From JBAOHV01 sp963714875 (GTDB taxonomy: Bacteria; Actinomycetota; Acidimicrobiia; Acidimicrobiales; Microtrichaceae), in the NCBI GenBank assembly GCA_963714875.1, contig CAVQQI010000012.1, positions 186,001 to 250,000 of the forward strand: a stretch of 64,000 nucleotides of DNA. The letters are read 5' to 3'. Below, piece by piece: positions 1-8,075 of this stretch. The notes beneath the pieces were generated by a model that was given only the letters and a program-made list of their open reading frames with translations, was not told the origin of the DNA and did no database searches. The position numbers and the translations under genes were made by a program. The number at the start of each line of letters is the position of its first letter. The first letter of the stretch is position 1.

Positions 1-1
1 C

Positions 2-211
2 GACCTGCTCGTGGCGCTGGCGGCCAACGGTCTGGGCATTCTGTTGGTGGAGCACGACGTCGCGCTGGTCATGCGGGTGTGCGAGCACCTCTCGGTGCTC
101 GACTTCGGTCAGGTCATCGCATCTGGCAGCCCTGACGTGGTGCGGGCCAACGAGGCCGTGCTGGCTGCCTACCTGGGCACGGCACCGGTCGACGGCGGCT
201 CGCCGTCGTGA
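2..211 (+). CDS. livG: ABC transporter ATP-binding protein, LivG-like, C-terminal fragment
   Basis: Only the last 69 residues are in the window; the gene starts upstream. The visible part contains the end of an ABC ATPase: the hydrophobic run ILLVEHDV with the switch-region histidine, followed by the typical tail of the branched-chain amino acid transporter family (VLDFGQVIASGSP, then AAYLG). The stop overlaps the GTG start of the next ATPase gene by four bases, which is the usual livG-livF arrangement. It should energise uptake of branched-chain amino acids or a related substrate at the cytoplasmic membrane, with permease and binding protein genes outside the window. The exact substrate cannot be told from this fragment. 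Confidence 0.85.
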   Translation, partial: DLLVALAANGLGILLVEHDVALVMRVCEHLSVLDFGQVIASGSPDVVRANEAVLAAYLGTAPVDGGSPS

Positions 212-939
212 CGGTCGCACCGGGTACCACGGCATCGGCGGAGGAGCCCCTGCTGGAGCTGCGCGGCATCCGCGCTGCCTACGGGTCGATCGAGGTGCTG
301 CACGGTGTCGACCTCGCGGTGGCGCCGGGCACGGTGGTCGCGCTGCTCGGGCCGAACGGCGCCGGCAAGTCCACCACGCTGCAGGTCGCATGCGGCCTGA
401 TCCCACCGACCTCCGGCTCGGTGCTGCTCGCAGGGCGTGACGTCACCGGGGTCAAGGCCGAGGACCTCGCTCGCAGCGGGGTCACGACGATCCCCGAGGG
501 CAAGGGCATCTTCCCGAACCTGACGGTGCGCGAGAACCTGCTCATGGCCACCTATGCCGGTGTCACGATGCGTCACGTCGAGGAGATCTCCTACGAGCGC
601 TTCCCCCGGTTGAAGGAACGGCGCAGCCAGGTCGCGGGAACCATGTCGGGTGGAGAGCAGCAGATGCTCGCGATGGCCCGCGGCCTGGCGGTCGACCCGG
701 CGGTGCTCCTGCTGGACGAACTGTCGATGGGGCTGGCGCCGCTGGTCGTCGAGGAGCTGTACGGCATCGTCGGACAGATCGCACGCGGCGGCACGTCGAT
801 CCTGGTCGTCGAGCAGTTCGCCCGTACCGTGCTGGGCGTGGCCGACGTCGCGGCCATCATGGTCAACGGTCTGGTACGAAAGGTCGGCACCCCTGCCGAC
901 GTCGAACATGAACTATCCGCTGCCTATCTGGGTGGGTGA
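208..939 (+). CDS. livF: Branched-chain amino acid-type ABC transporter ATP-binding protein LivF
   Basis: A complete 243-residue ABC ATPase of usual LivF length. Walker A (GPNGAGKST) lies at about residues 48-56, the ABC signature (SGGEQQ) at 147-152 and Walker B (VLLLDE) at 166-171. The family feature 'PEGKGIFPNLTVRENL' follows the Q-loop region. It starts at a GTG overlapping the livG stop, so the two ATPases are translationally coupled. Family knowledge: LivF and LivG form the cytoplasmic ATPase pair of a HAAT-family importer of branched-chain amino acids, amides or urea; the substrate is not decided by the sequence. The stop overlaps the possible GTG start of the next gene. Confidence 0.92.
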   Translation: MTVAPGTTASAEEPLLELRGIRAAYGSIEVLHGVDLAVAPGTVVALLGPNGAGKSTTLQVACGLIPPTSGSVLLAGRDVTGVKAEDLARSGVTTIPEGKGIFPNLTVRENLLMATYAGVTMRHVEEISYERFPRLKERRSQVAGTMSGGEQQMLAMARGLAVDPAVLLLDELSMGLAPLVVEELYGIVGQIARGGTSILVVEQFARTVLGVADVAAIMVNGLVRKVGTPADVEHELSAAYLGG

Positions 940-1367
940 CCCCTGTGAATGAGAATGAAGCACGTATCGAACAGTTCAGGACCGAGGTGGACGGCCTCAA
1001 GTTGAAGGGCAGTTCGGGTCAGGGCGAGCAGCGACTCCTCGTCCTCGGCATCGTGCTGACCGTCATCGGCATCGGGCTCGCGGTGCTCGGGGCGGTGCAG
1101 GTCGGCACGAGCGGTGGCAACCCGGCCGACCAGCGCGCCTTCATGGCGCAGGGCTCGTTCATGGGTCTTGCGTTGATCATCGCGGGCGCAGCGCTGTTCG
1201 TCAGGTACTCCCTGGCCCGATTCATGCGCTTCTGGCTGATCCGACTCACCTTCGAGAGCCGCGCCAACACCGATCGTGTCGTCGACGCCATCGAGCGCGC
1301 CGCCGGCCTGCCGAGCACGCTCGACGCGCCGGTGAACCAGCGCGTCGCGCCGCCGTCGGACCACTGA
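936..1367 (+). CDS. Small two-helix membrane protein of unknown function
   Basis: I do not recognise the family. The 143-residue product has a charged N-terminus (about 30 residues, possibly a short amphipathic helix), two predicted transmembrane helices (about 34-55 and 73-92), and a cytoplasmic-looking C-terminal tail rich in Arg, Asp and Pro. The listed GTG start overlaps the livF stop by four bases; an in-frame GTG at 945 is an alternative that gives a product starting MNENEAR. It sits between a liv transporter and the atp operon, so it could be co-transcribed with liv. Nothing in the sequence points to a catalytic function. Confidence 0.6.
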   Translation: MTPVNENEARIEQFRTEVDGLKLKGSSGQGEQRLLVLGIVLTVIGIGLAVLGAVQVGTSGGNPADQRAFMAQGSFMGLALIIAGAALFVRYSLARFMRFWLIRLTFESRANTDRVVDAIERAAGLPSTLDAPVNQRVAPPSDH

Positions 1368-1438
1368 GCACGGCCACCTGTTGCCGCTGCTGACGACCGC
1401 GCCCGACGGATTTGCCCGCCCCCGGAGCACCCCATAGA

Positions 1439-1466
1439 TTGCGAACGGTTTCACAAGCGGTACAGC
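1439..1466 (+). promoter_or_regulatory. Possible promoter before the atp operon
   Basis: TTGCGA at 1439-1444 and TACAGC at 1461-1466 are separated by 16 bases and sit 22 bases before the first ATG of the ATP synthase operon. The -35 match is fair and the -10 match weak. The 120-base gap from 1368 to 1487 otherwise shows no gene. Confidence 0.3.
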
Positions 1467-1487
1467 GGCGCCACGTCCCTGACCGCG

Positions 1488-1853
1488 ATGACCCGACACC
1501 TCATGCCTGCTGACTCCCACGAGACCACCGAACCGAGGTCCGTCGCCGAAGAGGCGACGCGTTCGCTGCATCGTTCGCACGGCTCGTTCGAGTTGGCGTT
1601 GGCCCCCGTGATCCTTGCGTTGCTCGGGCTGTGGCTCGATCGAACCATCGGCACGGTGCCGCTCTTCACCCTGGTGTTCGCCATCGTCGGCATCCTGGGC
1701 TCCTTCACCAAGGTGTACTTCGAGTACCGCAACTCCATGGCGGAGATGGAGACGAACGCTCCGTGGGTGGGTCACGCCCGTTCCCAGGAGTTCCGGACGC
1801 AGGCGCGTGCCCGTGCGGAGCGCCTCGCCACACCGGTGGAGGGCGATCGATGA
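1488..1853 (+). CDS. AtpZ/AtpI family protein at the head of the ATP synthase operon
   Basis: A 121-residue protein with two transmembrane helices (about 34-52 and 56-74) joined by the short loop DRTIGT. This hairpin, containing GLWLDR and ending in GSF, is typical of AtpZ/AtpI proteins encoded first in F-type ATP synthase operons; the family is linked to assembly of the c-ring or to Mg/Ca handling. Charged, probably cytoplasmic tails flank the hairpin. It ends just inside the start of the next AtpI-like gene (ATG at 1850), giving a four-base overlap. An ATG at 1503 is an alternative start. Confidence 0.75.
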   Translation: MTRHLMPADSHETTEPRSVAEEATRSLHRSHGSFELALAPVILALLGLWLDRTIGTVPLFTLVFAIVGILGSFTKVYFEYRNSMAEMETNAPWVGHARSQEFRTQARARAERLATPVEGDR

Positions 1854-2397
1854 GCGGTCCGACCCCCACCGACCCGATGCAGGTCCGCATCGAGGGTCCC
1901 TCGCCCGCCCTGTCGGTCGCGTTCGACCTGGCCAAGCGCAGCCTGTGGCTGGCGCCGGTGATCGTGTTCGGCTCCGCGGCGATCTGGGGGATCGAGGGCG
2001 TCTACTCCACGCTGTACGCCCTGCTGATCGTGGTGGCGAACTTCCTGCTGCTCGGCCTACCTGCTGGCCGTCACCGGTCGCATCAACGCAGCACTCATGG
2101 CCGGCGCGGCGCTGTTCGGCTTCCTGTTGCGTCTCGGGCTGATCTTCCTCGCCGTGCATCCTGGTCCGTGGCGCCTGGTGGGTCGAGCTCGTACCGCTCG
2201 GCCTGACCCTGATCGTGGCGCACCTGGTGCTGCTCTTCTGGGAGATGCGCTACGTGTCGGGAACGCTCGCGTTCCCGGGTCTCAAGCCCCAGCCGACGCC
2301 CAACCCCTATCTTCCGTCCTCCGACGGGGACGACGCCGATGCGTCGAGCTCCGTCCCACCCTCGAACGTCGCGCCGTCGGCGCCGAACGCGCAGTAG
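1850..2397 (+). CDS. atpI: ATP synthase subunit I-like membrane protein (two frameshifts)
   Basis: The ATG overlaps the preceding stop. Reading through requires removing one G near 2054 and one near 2156. The span then encodes 181 residues with four hydrophobic helices and a proline-rich hydrophilic tail. The restored helix after the first break begins AYLLAVTGRINAALM and the one after the second begins ILVRGAWWVELVPLG, which is why I read one gene. Position, topology and size fit the AtpI/Uncharacterised subunit I family thought to help c-ring assembly. The breaks are likely sequencing errors because the codon pattern continues cleanly on each side and the corrected length is divisible by three. 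Confidence 0.65.
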
Positions 2398-2412
2398 AAG
2401 GAGCCCATCCGG

Positions 2413-3243
2413 ATGTCAGGCTTCCAGACCGTCGCAGGTCAACTCATGGTGCTCGCCGCCGAAGGCGAGGGCGGTGGCGGAGTCAAGTTCCCGCCCGATC
2501 GAGAACCTGATCGTCAACTGGCCCGCCGCGTTCGGCGAGGGCGAGTGGTACGCGTTCAACAAGATCGCCCTCATCTCGCTGATCGCCATGATCGTGCCCG
2601 TGCTGTTCTTCCTGCTTCGCCGGTCGCAAGGCCTCAGTCGTGCCCGGGCAAGCTGCAGAACGCCGCCGAGGTCGCCATCGACTTCGTCGAGAAGCAGGTC
2701 ATCCTCCCGGCCATCGGCAAGGAGGGCATGCGCTACCTGCCGATGCTCACCGTCATGTTCTTCTTCATCTGGATCGGCAACCTGTTCGAGGTCATCCCCA
2801 CCGTCGCACATGCCGGCGAACGCCCGCATGGCCAACCCGCTGATGCTGGCGATGGTCGCCTGGGTGATGTTCATCGGCGTCGGCGTGAAGCACAACGGCC
2901 TCGGCTACTTCAAGGACGCGCTGTTCCCGCCCGGGCGTGCCCAAGGCGCTCTACCTCCTGGTGACCCCGATCGAGTTGCTCTCGACCTTCATCATCCGCC
3001 CCTTCTCGCTCGCCGTGCGTCTCTTCGCCAACATGCTCGCCGGCCACATCCTGCTGGTGACCTTCAGGGTGCTGATGCATCACCCTCTGGCAGGCCAGCG
3101 CGCTGGCGGTCGTGCTGGTGCCTGTCGTTCGCCATGCTCGTGGCCTTCACCGGCTTCGAGTTCATGGTGGCCTTCCTGCAGGCGTTCATCTTCGCCTGCT
3201 GACCGCCGTCTACATCGGTGGGGCACTGCACCCGGCGCACTGA
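2413..3243 (+). CDS. atpB: ATP synthase Fo subunit a (eight frame breaks)
   Basis: Subunit a forms the proton half-channels next to the c-ring. Family hallmarks appear piecewise in all three frames: KLQNAAEVAIDFVEKQV, MFFFIWIGNLFEVIP, the helix containing the essential arginine (LAVRLFANMLAGH), and the C-terminal VYIGGALHPAH ending at 3243. Extra bases sit near 2497, 2622, 2647, 2806, 2934, 3077 and 3121, and one base is missing near 3198. After these corrections the gene encodes 274 residues, normal for the family. An AGGAG at about 2399 precedes the ATG. If the breaks were real the cell would lack a functional Fo; errors are far more likely, since every segment is conserved. Confidence 0.82.
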
Positions 3244-3342
3244 CCCCGGAGCACCACCGCTGGACACTCCAGCACATGATCCACCACAAGACCTGACCAC
3301 ATGGCCGGCGGACCCGGCCACGAACAGGAGTACCAACCCAAC

Positions 3343-3637
3343 ATGAGTGCCATCATCAACACCGCCAACACCGTTCTCGCCCAGATCCCCGAGGGGCTCA
3401 CCGGCGACGAAGCCAAGTCCGCTCTCGGCGCATCCTCGGCGCGGCTTCGCCTACGGACTCGCCGCCATCGGCCCCGGCATCGGCATCGGCTACCTCGTCG
3501 GCCAGGCCGTGCAGGCCATGGCCCGCCAGCCCGAGTCGGCCGGCCAGGTCCAGACCACGATGTTCCTGGGCATCGCCTTCACCGAGGCGCTCGCCCTCAT
3601 CGGCTTCGTGGTGTTCATCCTCCTCAAGTTCGTCTGA
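3343..3637 (+). CDS. atpE: ATP synthase Fo subunit c (one frameshift)
   Basis: The c subunit forms the proton-driven rotor ring. The corrected product is 97 residues with two transmembrane helices. The glycine-rich first helix (GLAAIGPGIGIGYLVGQA), the polar loop with ARQPE, and the second helix with the proton-binding glutamate in FTEALALIGF are all clear. One extra base near 3441 (in a gcgc context) separates the N-terminal 33 residues from the rest. The N-terminal part before the first helix (about 30 residues) is longer than in many c subunits. It lies between subunit a and the b-type subunits, as expected. Confidence 0.88.
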
Positions 3638-3672
3638 CACCGTCCCGACCGTTCTGACCGGAGGAGATCCTG

Positions 3673-4229
3673 ATGCTCGCTCTCACTGAGCGTGCTCGCA
3701 GCCGAGGCAGCCGAGAAGACCGAGACGATCAACCCCGTCGTCCCCGACGAGCTCGGGCGAGATCTTCTGGGGTGCGGTCGGCGTTCTTCACGCTGTGGAT
3801 CCTGTTGCGCTACGTCTGTCTGCCACCGCTGATGAAGATCCGCGAGCAGCGCGGCCCAGCAGATGCTGGCCGACCAGGAAGCGGCGTCGGCGTCCGAGAC
3901 GCAGGCCGAACAGGTGCGCCGCGACTACGACGCCACCCTCGCCGAGGCCCGGGCCGAGGCCAACGCCATCGTCGAGGCGGCACGCGTCGCTGCCGAGGAG
4001 CGCCGCAGCGTCGCGGTGCGCGAGCTCGAGACCGAGCTCGCCGAGCAGCGCCAGGCAGGCCATGACCGAGCTCGATGCCGCTCGCGCGGCAGCGCTCGGT
4101 CAGCTGAAGGGCGACGTGGCCCAGCTCGCCGTGTCGGCCGCCTCCAAGGTGGTCAAGGCCGACCTCGACCTGGCCGGCAACCAGGCCACCGTCGACACCT
4201 ACGTCAACGAGTCCAGCGGGAACCGCTGA
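3673..4229 (+). CDS. atpF: ATP synthase Fo b-type subunit, first copy (five frameshifts)
   Basis: A b subunit of the peripheral stator stalk: one N-terminal membrane helix (segment FFTLWILLRYVCLPPL) followed by a long charged coiled coil rich in Glu, Ala and Arg. Single extra bases near 3686, 3766, 3780, 3852 and 4056 break the frame; the corrected product is 183 residues, typical for the family. A strong GGAGGA motif precedes the ATG. A second b-like gene follows immediately, so this Fo probably has a b/b' heterodimer, as in mycobacteria, but here neither copy is fused to delta. Which copy is b and which is b' cannot be told. Confidence 0.8.
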
Positions 4230-4246
4230 GCAGGGTGGAGTCCATC

Positions 4247-4786
4247 ATGAGCACATCACTTCCGTCGCTGCTCGCAGCTGAGGGCCCGAACCAGTTCTGG
4301 CTGCCCGACGACATCAACGAGGTCTACTGGGGCAGCCTGGCGTTCTTCGTCGTGGCCTTCCTGCTGTGGAAGTTCGCCCGCAAGCCGGCGGCGAGTTCTT
4401 CAGCAGCCGGATCACCACCATCTCGGGCGAGCTCGACGCCACCGCGCAGCAGCGTCTTGCCGCCGAGGCCGAGCGTGACCGCATCAAGGCAGCACTCGCG
4501 GATTCCGACTCCGAGGCCGCCCGCATCATCGAGGAAGCCCGTCGCAGCGCCGATCAGCTCGGCGGTCGACATCGCGGCGCGCACCGAGCGTCGAGTGGCC
4601 CAGATGCGAGAGCGTGCCGCGATCGACCTGGCCGCCACCCGGGCCCAGGCCGAGTCCGATCTCGCCGGCGAACTGTCCCGGCTCTCGCTCGGCGCCGCCG
4701 AGCGGGTCGTGCAGACCTCGCTCGACGACGACGCACAGCAGCGTCTGATCGACCAGTACATCAGCCAGGTCGGCACCCAGAACTGA
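4247..4786 (+). CDS. atpF: ATP synthase Fo b-type subunit, second copy (two frame breaks)
   Basis: The second stator-stalk b-type subunit: an N-terminal transmembrane helix (LAFFVVAFLLWKFARKP) and a charged alpha-helical stalk that ends VVQTSLDDDAQQRLIDQYI, resembling the region that contacts delta. One base is missing (or two are extra) near 4391, where the protein resumes as EFFSSRITTISGEL, and one G is extra near 4561. The net change is zero and the product is 179 residues. It starts 17 bases after the first b gene. Two unfused b-type genes ahead of an unfused delta gene differ from the mycobacterial b-delta fusion. Confidence 0.8.
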   Translation: MSTSLPSLLAAEGPNQFWLPDDINEVYWGSLAFFVVAFLLWKFARKPAASSSAAGSPPSRASSTPPRSSVLPPRPSVTASRQHSRIPTPRPPASSRKPVAAPISSAVDIAARTERRVAQMRERAAIDLAATRAQAESDLAGELSRLSLGAAERVVQTSLDDDAQQRLIDQYISQVGTQN

Positions 4787-4819
4787 CATCGACCGCACCG
4801 AACGAAGCGAAGCCACAAG

Positions 4820-5350
4820 ATGAGCGACACCCGCATCACCGCCTACGCAGACGCTGCGTTCAGCATCGCCCGTGCCGAGGGCAACCTCGGCGAGGTAGAG
4901 GACGAGCTGTTCCGGCTCGGCCGCGTCCTCGAGTCCGAGCGACGAGCTCCGCTCCACGCTGACCGACCCCCACCTGCCGGCCGCACGCCGCCAGCAGATC
5001 GTCGAGGACCTGCTCGAGGGCAAGGCCACGACCACGACCGTGGCGATCGTCTCGATGATCGTCGGCGCCGGACGTGCCGCTGATCTTCCGAAGATCGCCG
5101 CAGGATCTGGTCGCAGCGCTCTGCGACCGACCGCGGAGAGGTCGTCGCCGAGGTCCGCTCGGCGGTCGCGCTCACCGACGAGCAGATCACACGTCTGTCG
5201 GCTGCACTCAAGGCCCGGACCGACCTCGATGTCACCGTCAAGAACGTCGTCGATCCGAGCGTCATGGGTGGCGTCGTCACCCAGATCGGCGACTCCGTCC
5301 TCGACGGTTCCGTCCGCACCCGCCTGAACCAGCTCCGCGACGCGTTCTGA
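4820..5350 (+). CDS. atpH: ATP synthase F1 subunit delta (three frameshifts)
   Basis: Delta joins the stator stalk to the top of F1. The N-terminus (ITAYADAAFSIARAEGNL) is the conserved helical domain, and the C-terminal part contains the family segment VKNVVDPSVMGGVVTQIGD with the D-G-S-V-R-T-R-L ending. Extra bases near 4938, 5099 and 5136 break the frame; corrected length 175 residues, normal for a stand-alone delta. It begins 33 bases after the second b gene and precedes the alpha gene, the canonical position. Confidence 0.82.
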
Positions 5351-5405
5351 TCCTCACGGATCCTCGCCCACGCACCCGTACGACCGCCGCCAGGAGACAC
5401 CCGAC

Positions 5406-7036
5406 ATGGCAGAACTCACCATCAACACCGCCGACATCACAGCCGCGATCCGCAAGAACCTCGAGGGCTTCACCCCCGACGTCGAACTGACCCAGGTCGG
5501 CCGCGTGCGTCGAGGTCGGCGACGGCATCGCCCGCGTGTCGGGCCTGCCCGACGCAGCGGTGAACGAGCTGCTCGAGTTCGAGTCCGGCGTCTGTCGGCC
5601 TGGCGCTGAACCTCGACGAGGAGTCCATCGGCGCGGTGGTCCTCGGCGAGGTCGACTCGATCGAGGAGGGCCAGACGGTCCGGGCCACCGGCAACATCCT
5701 GTCGGTCCCCGTCGGCGACGGCGTCGCTCGGTCGGGTGGTCAACACGCTGGGCGAGCCGATCGACGGCAAGGGGCCGCTGTCCAACGTCGCAGGACCGCC
5801 GCATGGAGATCCAGGCGCCGGGCATCATGGGCCGTCAGCCCGTGGGTGAGCCGATGCAGACCGGCATCAAGGCGATCGACTCGCTCATCCCCGTCGGCCG
5901 TGGCCAGCGCGAGCTGATCATCGGCGACCGCAAGACCGGCAAGACCACCGTCGCGATCGACACGATCCTGAACCAGCGTGGCCTGGGCGTGAAGTGCATC
6001 TACGTGGCGATCGGCCAGAAGTCCTCGACGGTCGCCCAGACGGTGGCCACCCTCGACGAGCGCGGCGCGCTGGAGTACACCGTCGTGGTGGTCGCCCCGG
6101 CGTCCGATCCGGCGCCGTTCAAGTACCTCGCCCCCTACGCCGGCTGCGCCATGGGCCAGCACTGGATGGAGAACGGCGAGCACGCCCTCGTGGTCTACGA
6201 CGACCTCTCCAAGCAGGCCGAGGCCTACCGCCAGGTGTCGCTGCTGCTGCGCCGTCCGCCGGGCCGCGAGGCCTACCCCGGCGACGTGTTCTACCTGCAC
6301 AGCCGCCTGCTGGAGCGTGCCGCGAAGCTCTCCGACGAGAACGGCGCCGGGTCCCTGACGGCCCTGCCGATCATCGAGACCAAGGCCGGCGACGTCTCGG
6401 CCTACATCCCGACGAACGTGATCTCGATCACCGACGGTCAGATCTTCCTGCAGGACGACCTGTTCAAGTCCGGTGTGCGCCCTGCGGTCGACGTGGGCAT
6501 CTCGGTGTCCCGGGTGGGTTCCGCCGCCCAGATCAAGGCCATGAAGAGCTCGGTCGGCACGCTCAAGTCGGACCTGCAGCAGTTCCGTGAGCTCGAGGCG
6601 TTCGCTGCGTTCGGTTCCGATCTCGATGCCGTGTCGAAGGCGCAGCTCGAGCGTGGCTACCGCCTGACCGAGCTGCTGAAGCAGGGCATCAACTCGCCGA
6701 TGGTCGGTCGAGGAGCAGTGCGTGGTGATCTTCGCCGGCACCCGCGGCTACCTGGACGACATCGACATGGCCGATGTCGCTGCGTTCGAAGCCGGTCTGC
6801 TCGAGTGGTTCCGCACCCGTCACGCCGACCAGCTCGAGACGATCCGCACCACGGGCAAGATCGGCAACGAGGACGCGTTCGAGGCGGCCATCAAGGCCTT
6901 CGCCGAGCAGTTCGAGGGAACCTCCGGCAGCGGTGGCAGCGCCCCCGACCCCGAGGCGCAGCCCGATGCCGACCTGACCGTGAAGAAGGCGCCGGTGCAC
7001 CTGCCCGAGCAGGAGTCCTCGCGGGACGAGGCCTGA
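5406..7036 (+). CDS. atpA: ATP synthase F1 subunit alpha (five frameshifts)
   Basis: The non-catalytic nucleotide-binding F1 subunit. A long central segment reads without interruption from about 5806 to 6712 and contains the P-loop GDRKTGKTT, the YVAIGQK segment and the conserved SVGTLKSDLQQFRELEAFA. Breaks near 5510, 5594, 5730, 5793 and 6711 each need one base removed (mostly G; T at 5594, C near 5793). The corrected product is 541 residues with a short acidic, Gly/Ser-rich tail. An AGGAG precedes the ATG. It stops four bases before the gamma gene. Confidence 0.9.
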
Positions 7037-7039
7037 TCC

Positions 7040-8037
7040 ATGCCGGGAGCACAGGAACGAGTCCTCCGACGCCGCATCGCGCAGCGTCCAGAACACGAAG
7101 AAGATCACCCGCGCCATGGAGCTGATCGCTGCGACCCGTGTGGTCAAGGCACAGACCCGAGCGAATGAGGCTCGTCCCTACTCCGAGCGGATCACCCAGG
7201 TGATCCAGGACCTCGCAGCAGCTGGTGCTGACGTCGACCATCCGCTGCTGCGACCAGTCGATGCCGTCGCCAAGGTCGGCGTCGTGGTCCTCGCCGGCGA
7301 CCGTGGTCTGGCCGGGGCGTACAACTCCAACGTCATCCGTGCCGCCGAGCGAGAGGTCGACGCGGCCCGCGCCGCAGGGCCGCGAGTACGCGTTGGTGAC
7401 CGTCGGCCGCAAGGCCGAGGCCCACTTCAAGTTCCGCAACTACGACATCGCGGCCAGCTACAGCGGCTTCACCGATCGACCCTCCTACGACGACGCGGTC
7501 GCCATCGCCGCGCGTGTGACCGACCTGTTCGTCAACCAGGGCTGTGACCGCATCGATCTGGTGTACACCCGGTTCATCTCCATCGGCTCCCAGGAGGTCG
7601 CCGTCCGGCGGTTCCTCCCGCTCGCAGACGAGTCCACGATGGCCGCCGGTGGCGATGCGGGTGCGACCGCAGGGTTCGAGTTCGAGCCCTCGGCGGGAGC
7701 GGTGCTCGAGTCGCTGCTGCCGCGCTACGTCGAGTCCCGGCTGTTCTCGGCGCTGCTCGAGGCCGCAGCGTCGGAGCTCGCCTCGCGTCAGCGGGCGATG
7801 AAGTCCGCGACCGACAACGCGGAGGACCTCATCATCAAGTACACCCGCAAGATGAACCAGGTCCGCCAGGACGCGATCACCACCGAGATCATGGAGATCA
7901 TCAGCGGCGCCGAGGCGCTCGCCGATGACAAGGGGAGCCCCGAGGACCTGCTCCTCGACCACCTCGACTCCGATCCGTTCCCGCACACCCTGGGCCGCCG
8001 AGCGACCCACGTCCCCCGTTCCGACACCGCCGGCTGA
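7040..8037 (+). CDS. atpG: ATP synthase F1 subunit gamma (two frameshifts)
   Basis: The central rotor shaft of F1. The conserved N-terminal helix (RRRIRSVQNTKKITRAMEL) is restored by dropping one G near 7077; a second extra G lies near 7378, after which the frame is open to the stop. The conserved C-terminal helix (RQRAMKSATDNAEDLI, then NQVRQDAITTEIMEII) is intact. The corrected product is 331 residues; the last 30 or so residues after the usual end of the family (from about LADDKG) form an unusual Pro/Asp/Arg-rich extension that I cannot explain and that may be another uncorrected frame error. Confidence 0.88.
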
Positions 8038-8075
8038 ACCGCCGGCATCGAATTCGACATCGACCAGGAGACATC

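Noticed and set aside
2050..7400. Programmed ribosomal frameshifting in atp genes
   Set aside because: There are far too many sites, no slippery heptamers or downstream structures in common, and Fo/F1 subunits are not known to use frameshifting.
2050..7400. atp genes as pseudogenes
   Set aside because: Conserved residues are intact in each frame segment, and beta and epsilon in the same operon are perfect; decay of only part of an essential operon is implausible.
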